DNA of 64,000 bases, taken from contig OY987242.1 of assembly GCA_963920765.1 (NCBI GenBank), positions 2,320,789-2,384,788 on the forward strand, read 5' to 3'. Below are positions 1 to 9,748 of this stretch, one piece after another (the first letter of the stretch is position 1; the number at the start of each line of letters is the position of its first letter). The position numbers and the translations under genes are program-made. A model generated the notes under the pieces. The model made no database searches. It was not told the DNA's origin and worked only from the letters and a program-made list of their open reading frames with translations. The stretch comes from Ulota crispa. Lineage: Eukaryota; Streptophyta; Bryopsida; Orthotrichales; Orthotrichaceae.

Positions 1-59
1 GTTGAGTAAGTGAGTTTTAAAGTCAATAAGGATATGATCTCATTGACATTTTTTTGATG

Positions 60-471
60 GGGAATTGATATGTGTACTACACCATTTCAATTACTGTACC
101 ACACCCTAGAGTAAATTTAAGATTTCTACCATTAAAAAGCTGAATCTGAGAAATTGGAATTCACTTTTGGACTTAGAGACCATGATTTTGTTTGGAACCA
201 CAAAAAAGTTTCAGTTCAACAACACCCAATGAGAAAGTTAGTTAGGGAGAATAATGTTCCTTTTACTTGTGTTTGTAAAAAAATATAAGCTTTTTCATTG
301 GGTGTTGTTGAATTGCAACTTTTTTTGTGGTTCTAGACAAAATCATGGTCTCTAAGTCCAATATTTGAATTCCAAATTCTCAAATTCAGCTTTTTGATGG
401 TAGAAATCTTAAATTTATTTTGGGGTGTGTTACAGTAATTGAAAGGGTGTGTGGTACACATATCAATTCCC
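60..471. mobile_element. Foldback MULE-like MITE, copy 1 (412 bp)
   Basis: The element is almost entirely two inverted arms. It opens with GGGAATTGATATGTGTAC and closes with the complement, and the arms also pair through the central stretch around CAACAACACCCAATG / CATTGGGTGTTGTTG. The flanks read TTTTTGATG on the left and TTTTTAATG on the right, an 8 of 9 match, which fits the 9-bp target duplications of Mutator-like elements. There is no coding capacity. A second copy of exactly the same length lies at 2725-3136. Family assignment rests on TSD length and long terminal inverted repeats only. Confidence 0.85.
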
Positions 472-1243
472 TTTTTAATGATGTGATTACAGTTTTGTAA
501 TGTCTTCTATACTTTAAATATGATGTTTTAGACTCAATCAATGGTGTTGGCGATTGGTGAAGTACGTCAATCCTAGGATTTGACAAACAACTAAAACTTA
601 TAACTATGTCAAATTCTTCTTGAAAAGATAGGGAAACACCTGAAGTATGGCAATAACTATACAAGGAAGTGCTGAGAACGTGTACCATGAGAGGCAACAA
701 TTTCAATTGACCTTGCAACACTGCCTAAATAATCTTCTTCAGGTCTGTTTCTCTTCTTTAAATTTCTTCTGTAGTGTGATAAGTTTTTTGAATTCCCGTC
801 CATTATAAATGCTGAAAATAGCAATAAACCTCCAAAATCAAGTTTTTGCATTTCACCGGTTTTAAATAGACCTTCTTATTTTTTATATTTTCTGGTTCAC
901 ATCCATGTTCCAAGCATATACCTTGCTAGAAGGCTAATATACTCCATATCATAAAACATACCACAAATGCTTTTGATAGCGTGTTTCTACCTTCAAAAAT
1001 AGTTTTGAAGTATATTAGTATCCATGTTTGGGAGAAAGGAGTAACATAGAGGACCTCCACCCTAGACCCAGAAATTTGTATGGTATGAAGGCAACAAAAC
1101 CGTATGCAAAATAGCATTTATACTCTTCAAAGGTCCATGAGCTCACTCCACACAAAATTCTTGCTATTGTAACTAGCCTAGTCATAAACCTTACTGGCTT
1201 CCCTCATGATTGCAGTTTATGAGAGTCTTGAAAAAACACCTTA
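472..1243. other. AT-rich DNA, no gene recognised
   Basis: Only short unsupported reading frames are present. The stretch ends in the TTA that forms the left target duplication of the CACTA element. I see no splice-consistent exon series or known motif here. Confidence 0.6.
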
Positions 1244-1394
1244 CACTAGTAGAAAACTCTTTCCAAAACAACAAAAAACCAACAGTTTCTTGTTGATTTG
1301 GGCACTTGCCCACGCTAATTGACTAATTTAACAAAATTCTGTAAAAAACTAAATACGTTCTATTGATTTGGACACCATTGTCTAAATCAACAAA

Positions 1395-1870
1395 AAATTT
1401 GGAATCTTTTGAAGATCTTTTGGGAATTTTTTGTGAATCTTTAAGAATCTTCAAGAATCTTTTGGGAATCATTGAGAATTTTTGCATGATTTTTAAGAAT
1501 ATTTAAGAATCTTTTTGAGATTTTAGAATCTTTGAGAATCTTTTAGGAATCTTCATGAATCTTTGGAAATCTTTCAGAATCTTTTCAAGTTTTTTTGGAA
1601 TCTTTGAGAATGTTTGAGAACAATTGAGAATCTTTGGAAATCTTTGAGAATCTTTTAGTAATCTTTGAGAATCATTTGGAATCTTTGGAAATCTTTTCAA
1701 GTATTTTGGAATCTTTGAGAATGTTTGAGAACAATTGAGAATCTTTGAGGATCTTTGGAAATCTTTTGAGAATCTTTTTTGAAATTCAAAAAATCTTTGA
1801 AAATCTCTAAGAATTTTCAAGAACCTTTCTGGAATCTTTGAGAATCTTTTTAAAATCTTTATGAAATTTG
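1395..1870. repeat. Degenerate subterminal tandem repeat (GAATCTTT-type)
   Basis: Units of roughly 13-18 bases built on GAATCTTTGAGAATCTTTT repeat with small changes. The open frame across them on the minus strand (1503-1820) reads as a low-complexity KILKDFQRF-type repeat and is a by-product. The position just inside the left CACTA terminus fits a subterminal repeat array, the region where CACTA transposase-binding proteins dock in characterised elements. Confidence 0.8.
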
Positions 1871-2724
1871 TTAAAGTACTTCAAAATACTTATAGAAATA
1901 GAATATCTTAGACTAAATTAGAGTCCTTTAGGAATCTTTTTGTAAATCATCAAAATACTTTAAAATATTTTTAACAAAAAAACTATTACAGTAGTTTAGG
2001 TTTGTTTTTGAAATCTTTTTAAAATCTTTTTGGACCTCATTAAATTTTTTTGAAGTTTTAAAAAATAAAAGAAGTTTTCAAAAAAAATAGAATCTTTTAG
2101 AAGTTTGAGTGTACATTGACTGGTTTTATTTCTTACTTTTCACAATTTGGTAAGATTTAAAATTAGCAGCCTTTAAAGTCAAGTAAAAACATGACCATAA
2201 TAACAAAAAAACTCAATAGTTTTTTGTTGATCTAGATACTTTTGGACACAACTTCACTAATTCAACAAAATTTTATATAAAAAGTACAACATTTTGTTGT
2301 TTTAAATATCAAAATTTCTTTGTAAACAAATATAAATGATGCTCCTCAATTCTTTGAAGAAATCATATATGTCCCTTAAGGATTAAAAGTACCAAAAATA
2401 TCTTTGTGTTACATGATAACCAAGTGTATAGTTTAATGCAAATTCTTACAAGAAACCAAAGGTGTTTATTACATTTCAAATAACACAAGAATATATTTAA
2501 TATTTCAAAATAGAAGAGTTTTTTATTAATTTTCCAAAATAATAGGAGTATAATTGATATTCCTACAAAAAATAAAGATTATTTTTTATGTTTCACATAT
2601 TTTTGGCGTAAACTTGATATTTTGAAAGACTTAAAGGGTATTTTTAGTATTTTTCCTTCTATTACTAACCAAATGAATTAAAAAAAAAAAATCGTATAAA
2701 ATATTTTTATAAGCTTTAAAAGAT
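1871..2724. other. AT-rich CACTA interior, no gene
   Basis: Homopolymer-rich sequence. A block near 2205-2285 repeats the CACTA subterminal motif (TTTTTTGTTGAT, then a block ending TTCAACAAAAT). No coding region is seen. Confidence 0.6.
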
Positions 2725-3136
2725 GGGAATTGATATGTGTACCACACCCTTCCAATTACTATACCACACCACGAGGTAAATTTTAGATTTCTACCATCAA
2801 AAAGTTGAATTTGAAAATTTTGAATTCAGATTTGGACTTAAAGACCATGGTATTGTCTAGAACCATAAAAAAAGTTGCAATTCAACAACACCCAATGAAA
2901 AAGTTTAGTTAGGGAGAAAATTATTAATTTTACTTTTGTTTGTAAAAAAAGATAAGTTTTTTCATTGGGTGTTGTTGAATTGCAACTTTTTTTATGGTCC
3001 AACACAATACCACGGTCTCTAAGTCCAAATTTGAATTCGAAATTCTCATACTCAAATTTTTGATGGTAGAAATCTAAAATCTACCCCGAGGGTGTGGTAC
3101 AGTAGTTCAAAGGGTGTGGTTCACATATTAATGCCC
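2725..3136. mobile_element. Foldback MULE-like MITE, copy 2 (412 bp), nested in CACTA
   Basis: Opens with GGGAATTGATATGTGTACCA and closes with the imperfect complement ending AATGCCC. The long arms pair throughout and share the CAACAACACCCAATG core with copy 1. Flanks are TTAAAAGAT and TTAAAAAAT, an 8 of 9 match, again a 9-bp target duplication. It sits inside the CACTA element, so it inserted there or was carried along with it. Confidence 0.87.
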
Positions 3137-3594
3137 TTAAAAAATATCCAAAACTATTCAAAAGTCTATAGAATTTTGATTTTATAATTGCAAGGTTTTA
3201 ATTCCATAACTTTTCACGACTTCATGTTATTTGATATGAGTGTTCTACTATTTATGTGTTTGTATTATGGTGTTTCCTTCATGATTGTGCATTAAGTTTG
3301 CTTTCAATTTTAAAACAGTTATAATTTTGAAATTTTTGTTTGTACATTATAGTCATTTTTATTCTTTTATGCCATGCTTTCATTTATTGGGACAAACATC
3401 AAAACAATGCATTGTACATCTTATAAGAGAAATACAATATTTACATAATATTAATGAAACTAAAAAGAAACCACTAATATAACATAGTTGATTTAATTTG
3501 GTTTCCAAACACAATAAGTAATTTATTTTGCATTAATTGCACGTATGCTTTGTATGTTTTAACTTCATCTTCACATCTCATATATAAAAAAAAA

Positions 3595-3735
3595 ATCCAT
3601 AATGGATGGAAAGTACAATAGAATAGAGCAATCCCTTATTGGATGAAAAATACAATAGACTACAACAATCTTGTATTGGATGGAAAATAAAATAGAGTAG
3701 AGCAAGAATCCCATAATGGATGAAAAAAAAACAAA
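3595..3735. repeat. Tandem repeat, about 40-bp unit, array 1
   Basis: Degenerate units of the type ATCCCATAATGGATGAAAAG followed by TACAATAGAGTAGAGCA repeat three to four times. The same unit forms a second array at 4425-4575. Confidence 0.75.
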
Positions 3736-3949
3736 GTAGAGTACAAGTTCAACCAAAGTATAAAATTTGGGCAAAACTAAAAACAAAAAGTTATAAATGG
3801 AATTTTCAAGTAAGACCTTGAAACAAACAAGAGATTTATTCCAATCTAATCAAATATATATAAAAAAATCCCATATTGGATGAAAAGTCAAATCAAGTAG
3901 AAACTAATTTAAATAATTTGTCAATGGAATATGAAAGTAAATTTTGGAG

Positions 3950-4090
3950 GGCACTTAGATATGGGGGCACGGGGATGGGGGACACAAGAATAGGAGGCGT
4001 AGGGATTTGGGGGCATGGGGATAGGAGACATGGAGATAAAGGGCACATGGATAGAGAAGCACATGGATATGGGGTGATGTGGCATTGAGG
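3950..4090. repeat. G-rich degenerate tandem repeat
   Basis: Repeating GGGGGCATGGGGATAGGAGAC-like units of about 18 bases, strongly purine-rich on the plus strand. Overlapping frames on both strands are products of the repeat, not genes. Confidence 0.7.
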
Positions 4091-4184
4091 GGTGATGCAA
4101 CATAGAGTTGATGCATTACCTTGTCAACTTGTTGGTAGTACATATATACATAAAAAGAAATAGACAATGCTTATAGAAAATAGC

Positions 4185-4350
4185 ATCTTTTCATAAATAG
4201 CTTCTTTTCATAAATAGCTTCTTGTATAAACATACTGTATTCTTTTCCTAAATAGCTCTATTTACATAAATAGCTATTTTTACATGAATAGCTCATTTTC
4301 ATAAATAGCTCAAGTTTTCACAAGTAGCTTCTTTTCATAAATAGCTCCTT
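4185..4350. repeat. Tandem repeat CATAAATAGCTTCTTTT
   Basis: About eight imperfect units of 17-20 bases with the core CATAAATAGCT. AT-rich, non-coding. Confidence 0.8.
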
Positions 4351-4424
4351 GTATAAACAAATCCTATTTAGATATATTGGATACATTTAGGAATTGAGTC
4401 TATGTCTTACATATAAAAAAGTTC

Positions 4425-4575
4425 CATAATGGATGAAAAGCACAATAGAGTAGATCAATCCATATTGGATGGATTCATGGGAAGTACAATAGAATAGAGC
4501 AATCCCATATTGAATGAAAAGTACAATAGAGTAGAGTACAAGAATCTTGTATCGGATGAAAAATGAAAATTGAGT
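4425..4575. repeat. Tandem repeat, about 40-bp unit, array 2
   Basis: Same unit as the array at 3595-3735 (ATCCCATATTGAATGAAAAG, then TACAATAGAGTAGAG), here three to four copies. The two arrays flank the G-rich and CATAAATAGCT repeats. Confidence 0.75.
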
Positions 4576-4589
4576 AGAGTACAAGATTA

Positions 4590-4852
4590 ACTAGATACCC
4601 CTATTTTTACAAGAATTACACAAATGCCTTTGGACCAAAAATTTCAAACATTTGTTTTGTTGTGCATGCTGCTTTCATTCTTCCTTTATGCGCACATTGC
4701 TTATTTTTTGTTTCATTACATTCTCTTCTTCAACATTGGCATAACAAATAAATGCCTAAAAATGATGGTCCAAGGATATTTGTACAATTTTTGAGAAAGC
4801 AAGGGTATGTATGCAAATATTGCAAACTTCAAGGTGTCCATTAAATTTTCCC
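4590..4852. mobile_element. Diverged, left-truncated MITE of the GGGAAAATTT family
   Basis: The right end (GGTGTCCATTAAATTTTCCC) and internal blocks (GATACCCCT, TTGTTTTGTTGTGCATGC) match the intact 324-bp element at 23323-23646. The left terminus is missing. A further fragment with TTTGTTTTGTTGTGCAG lies around 5459-5525. Confidence 0.65.
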
Positions 4853-4989
4853 TTTCTTTTTACTATTATGATTTTGGAAAATAACCACCTAAGATTCTCC
4901 AAAGAATCAAATTTAATTGAAAATAATCTTGGAATTGTACTTTTTTTACTTATGAATTGTACACTTTTATTGTAACATAACATCCACAC

Positions 4990-5085
4990 TTCTATAATAT
5001 CACACCCGCACCTATAATATCACAACCGCACCTTTGCAATTCTCTAATATCACATCCACCCCTTTAATATCACATGCACGCTAAT
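4990..5085. repeat. Short tandem repeat TATAATATCACA(A/C)CCGCACC
   Basis: Four to five degenerate units of about 18-22 bases with the core TAATATCACA. Confidence 0.7.
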
Positions 5086-6257
5086 TTAGAGATGCACCTA
5101 GATTGATTTGGTAAAGTGTATAGTGTGCACGGATGGAGGGCACGCGGCGCCAATACTACAACAATCCCATCAAGGGGCACCAAAAGAGGGTTATCCCATA
5201 AGCTTTGCTGGAATGGTTGGGGTTCTGTATATGAGCTTGGCCATCCCCTTACACTTTTGAAAACCGGCCTTGATGTACTCGGCTAGTGTGGGCTCCAAGC
5301 CTCCCCACACGGCCTGCTATACAACACCTCCTATACCCTTGCCATATCCCATCCATACATTGACCTGTCTACGCTGTCTCATTTAGTTGTAGGTTTTTTT
5401 CAAAAAAGATTGATGCTTTTTTTATTTCTTGGATTTAGAAGAGTTTTTCAAATATTTGACAAATACTCTTGGTTCAAATATTTTTGGTGTTTGTTTTGTT
5501 GTGCAGTCACTTTATTCTTCCTCAGTAGTTATACAATATATACTAATACTAGCCGTCATTTTAATTCTTTGAAACTATACACTTAGGGTATGAAGATATT
5601 TTTGAGTGAATATAGCACGCATACATTTAAAGTCTTGTTGGAGGGTTGTCCTTGTTGCTGTGATGAAGCATCTATGTCTTATAGAAATTGAAGATACCAT
5701 TGAGAGTCAAGTATTTTGTTTGTATTGCAATCTGTGTTGTTTTTTAAAATGGTCTTTTGCTAGTCTTTAGATGGACCTCTTCAAGTTGTAATAGAAAAGG
5801 TACACTTCTCCTTGGTTTGTCCTCATCTCTTCATAAGTAAAAAGGGAGTAGCAAATTGATGTCTGCTATAAAATACTTTGAAAATTTGTCAACAATTCAA
5901 TAATGCTTCAAAAATTATTAACCAAATGTGCTTTTAAAGTGACAATTTTACAACATACTACCTTATTTTGGAGCAGTTAGTGCAAGATCCTTGGTGAAGG
6001 AAAGAAGGTCGTCATCTCTTATTAGCAATTAAGTTTAAGTGTTTTGAGACACAAAAAAATGTTTACAAATGATGGTTGAAATTCTAAAGCAACATAATCA
6101 ATTCCACAGAAAAGAAGAAAGAAATGCTTAAGCCATGTAGATATTGAATTACAATTGCATACGCAATTTTAAAACCAAGTACGATTGCAATTATCAAACC
6201 TCATGTCCATGTCTATGGCAAGCTTGTGCCTATAATCTGACATGAAGTGCATAAGCA
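5086..6257. other. CACTA interior without a recognisable gene
   Basis: Contains a GC-richer block at 5125-5390 of unknown origin and AT-rich DNA after it. No splice-consistent coding sequence or motif was found on either strand. Confidence 0.5.
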
Positions 6258-7479
6258 TCAGCATGGGACCATTTTCAATGTATTGGACTTCCCTACCAAG
6301 AGCGTTCTAATCTCTGTGCTTTGCTCGGAACGGGCATTGATTTTGAAATCAGCAAAACCAAGGCGTTTCACAACAAGATCATAGTACTCAAGGATGACCT
6401 CTAGTAGAAGCAAAATGGAAATCTCCTCTTGAATGTGCGACACTGGCCAAAGCAAACCAACTTCAAACCTAGGCAGCTCTTGTCCTCCAAACTCTATTGT
6501 GATGGGCACCATGTGCGGAATCATCACCTGATCGATGGACATCCAAGCATTGTCCTCTTTTATATAGTGCACGTACTGGAAATTGAGATACAAAACCTGA
6601 CCCGGTAAATGATAGTGGAAGACCATACTAGCCTTGCTAACAATGGATTTTAGCACATCTAGCCCTGCTTGAAACTTCTCATCCCATCCAGCATCCATCA
6701 AACTTTTCAAAATTTTAGTTGACGGTGCCTTGAAGATGTACATTGTAGCAATGCAGCGAATGTTGTTTGCTACGGCAAACAAATCCACCATGACATGCAC
6801 TGGCATGAACCACTTCACATGCGCTGCTTTACTCCCTGTTCCCCCTTTCATTGCTTCTGCAATGTCCCTCGCAAGCTTCGCTCTAAAAGCCTCTAATGTC
6901 TGCATGTTTGGGAGGGGCCATTGAGGATTGTCGAGAGCGGGCAGTGGCAACTCTTCCAAACTTCCATATAAGCATGAGTTAGAATAGGAAACATACACAA
7001 CTTTCAAAAAAAAATACCATTCTCCAACAATTGCTTGTGACTACAGCCATAGCATGCAGCCTTTCCAACCTCATGATGTAGCACAAGAATGACATCTATC
7101 ATTGCTGACAAATCAACCCAATCATCCCAGTAGGATTGATACAACAAGTTACACGCACGAGGCTCGTTTGCAGCGGCCATTGCGTCAAGCTGCAGCTGTC
7201 GGCACTGATAAGCATGTCGCACCTTGATAGCGTCAAGCTAGAGCACGTCTTTCCTCATCGCGCCATCACTTTGAACTGAAACTCTAAAATCTGAGTCTTC
7301 CATGCACTGGCAAAAGAATCAACACCATGAACCTTAGCATCCCGGGACCATGGACCTCTCTCCACTGCTCTCAATGTGACCCATGATCCAATCTCTATCT
7401 GCAAGGGAATCCACTTTCCATGTACATCTACATCGTTGTAAAGCACAACACTATGCACCTCTTCCATTGGCTTAGACAT
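6258..7479 (-). pseudogene. Frameshifted ORF cluster inside the CACTA element, function unknown
   Basis: Three minus-strand frames lie end to end: 7479-7255, 7222-7004 and 7007-6258. Each shifts frame relative to the next. The last junction is a run of nine T on the coding strand (7008-7016), where a one-base slip would join LLENGIFF to KVVYVSYSN. The first junction has an in-frame TAG in the sense MRKDVL-stop-LDAIK. Together they cover about 400 codons of ordinary composition (for example WYDDWVDL-like and GGQELPRFEVGLLWPV stretches), unlike the low-complexity DNA around. I recognise no family, and it does not look like a TNP2 transposase. It could be a captured host gene fragment or the element's own second ORF, now dead. 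Confidence 0.5.
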
Positions 7480-7897
7480 CTTTGCTATAGCAAAGCAAAT
7501 TGTTTCCTATCACTCTGTCAGCTACAAGAAATTAGCAAGATGAGGATGAAACCCTTGCATTATGGAATTTAATCTGTATCATCAACTTTCCCGGCATAGC
7601 AATATACTTAGTTTAATTGGGTATGGCAGGGACAACCCATATTATTTTAATGTAATGAAGTCAATTTGTTGTAGTAAAATAATGAATGTACCCTCACCAA
7701 GTTGTAGCTTAGGCACTTGACTTGCTAAATGCTAATTGGTGAATTGTCAAAAGGGTTGCGGTACAAACGGCAATGTGGCACATTGCGTGCCAGCCCATTT
7801 TGCAGAGGTGGCTTGTACCACAGTCCTCTAAAGTGCTGTCCCAAATTGCTCCCAAAGGGTCTCTGGCTCACCCCAAAACTTCTCTAATGGTTGTCTC

Positions 7898-8728
7898 TTT
7901 GTTATTTTTTTGTTGATTTTGTGATGATTATGTTAATTTCAAGGAGGAAAATATGGCGGACGGGCAGTAGGAAAAAAACATCTGAAAATTTCAAAACCAC
8001 CCAAAATATGGCGGCCGGGGGGCCAAGGGATTGAACCCAAGACCTCCTGCCCCACAACAGAAGGCCCTTGCCACCATGCCACCCTTGGACTTATATGATA
8101 CTACAATATACTTTTATTGTACTTATTTGCTTACAATATGATGTTTTCTCTTTGGCGGTCATTTAGGCATAGAAATAGTTTTTTTCAAAAAACTTCAAAC
8201 AAGAAAAAGTTGTTAAATCAAGTTAGGTTTCAATTCCAACAATCCATTTTAGATTTGGAGACTCCCATCAAAAGTTATGGACAAATTTCAAAGAGAGTGG
8301 TCCCTTGCTTTGAAATTTGTCCATAACTTTTGATGGGAGTCTCCAAATCTCAAATGGATTGTTGGAATTGAAACCTAACTTGATTTAACAATTTTTTCTT
8401 GTTTGAAGTTTTTTGAAAAAAACTATTTCTATGCCTAAATGGCTGCAAAAGAGAAAACATCATATTGCAAATAAATGCAATAAAAGTATACTATAATATC
8501 ATATAAGTCCAAGGGTGGCATGGTGGCAAGGGCCTTCCGTTGTAGGGCAAGAGGTCTTGGGTTCAATCCTTTGGCCCCCCGGCCGCCACATTTTGGGTGG
8601 TTTTGAAATTTTCAGATGTTTTTTTCCTGCTGCCCGGACGCTGCTCGAAATACTCATATGTAAACTTATTTTCATATTTTCTCCTTGGAACTAACATAAT
8701 CAACAAAAATAATCAACACAAAAACAAC
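7898..8728. mobile_element. Large palindromic element with tRNA-like (SINE-like) arms
   Basis: Left arm 7898-8293 and right arm 8308-8728 are inverted copies around a spacer of about 14 bases. The right arm has an extra block of about 35 bases near 8640-8675. Each arm carries a tRNA-like unit: A-box-like TGGCATGGTGG (8516-8526 plus; 8071-8081 minus) and B-box-like GGTTCAATCC (8560-8569 plus; 8027-8037 minus). The left-arm B box, GGTTCAATCCC, fits the Pol III consensus GGTTCRANYCC exactly. No functional tRNA fold is apparent. It sits 166 bases inside the right CACTA end. An inverted pair of SINE-derived copies is the simplest reading. Confidence 0.7.
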
Positions 8729-8897
8729 ATAATCTTGATAGAAAATATCCCGATTTGTCAATTTATTTATTACCATCTAAAACAATAGATTGGAGATAGT
8801 TTTTTGTTAAATTAGTCAAATAGTGTGAGCAAGTGCCCAAAACAACAAGGAACTATTGTTTTTCTGTTGTTTTGGACAAAGTTTTCTGCTAGTGTTA

Positions 8898-9748
8898 GGA
8901 ACTTCAACGAAGTTATTATGCACCCAAATAATACAAGAACCACTGTAACACCCTGACACTAAAAGCAGACTAAAGAAGAGAAGCAGCAAAACAATCTCAA
9001 GTTATGGAGAGGAACAACAATCTCAACTTCACACAAAACTTGAAAGAAGGTTACTTCTGAGGAAAGCAGCCTAGAGGTAACACACCGAAAGGCATAACAA
9101 GCAGCCTTCACACGTTAAATTTGAGCAAATAAAAGAGCTGCCTCGCCCATCGTAAACCCATGTAGGCTTGAACTAGAAAAGCAATCTAGCAAAACAAAGT
9201 CAAACTAAATGACAGCAAACCTGTGTGACCAGAATGCAATGCAGACTGACAGCACGGAAAAATATCTTGAGCCGAATTTGAGAGCAATTCCACTTGTGCA
9301 ATCAAATGCAGCTTCTAGACAATAAAAACAACAAACACTAGAAATGTACAATGCTGATATGAGTAACAGCTAAAACCACATAATGGTAGTGCAGAATTAT
9401 GAAAGAATAAGGCAGGCTTATGTGAACCACACACCAACCCAACCTCACGTCCAGATTCATCACAATGCCTTTACTTGTACAAAATCCGCAGCATTCTTAA
9501 TACAAAACCCGTAGTAGTATTAACACAATAGCAAGAACGGCAACCAAGACTATAGAAAAATTGGAACATGAAACAAATAATAGCAACAACATGCACATGT
9601 TACTTGCAAATTGACCCTGGATGCTTTCCTAAATGTGCTCATACTCTAGTTGTGTAACATACAGATGCTGTCTAGTCTGCTTGTCATAGTAGCAAAGGAA
9701 CATAGTCATGAATTTAAAATTAAACATCAAATATGTCAAGTCAATGTT
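8898..9748. other. No gene recognised; 3' flank of hAT-like pseudogene
   Basis: Moderately AC-rich DNA right of the CACTA target duplication. No convincing coding exon. It may include decayed 3' sequence of the neighbouring transposon. Confidence 0.5.

Larger units (their letters stand above)
1244..8894. mobile_element. CACTA (En/Spm-type) DNA transposon, 7,651 bp, degenerate
   Basis: The left end reads CACTAGTAGAAAACT and the right end, on the complement, CACTAGCAGAAAACT. Similarity continues inward for about 90 bases through CCAAAACAACA and a block reading GACTAATTTAACAAAA. TTA precedes the left CACTA (1241-1243) and TTA follows the right end (8895-8897), a perfect 3-bp target duplication as expected for CACTA elements. 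Copies of the subterminal motif recur inside, for example near 2200-2280. No TNP2-like transposase could be read, so the copy is probably non-autonomous or decayed. It contains a nested MITE, tandem repeats, a minus-strand ORF cluster and a large palindrome. Confidence 0.85.

Noticed and set aside
1503-1820. 105-residue minus-strand frame
   Set aside because: It is the translation of a degenerate GAATCTTT tandem repeat.
3595-4575. CRISPR-like array
   Set aside because: Units are degenerate head-to-tail repeats without unique spacers, in a eukaryotic transposon.
8021-8577. Possible functional tRNA genes in the palindrome arms
   Set aside because: A and B boxes fit, but the acceptor, D and T stems cannot all form together and no anticodon loop is convincing.
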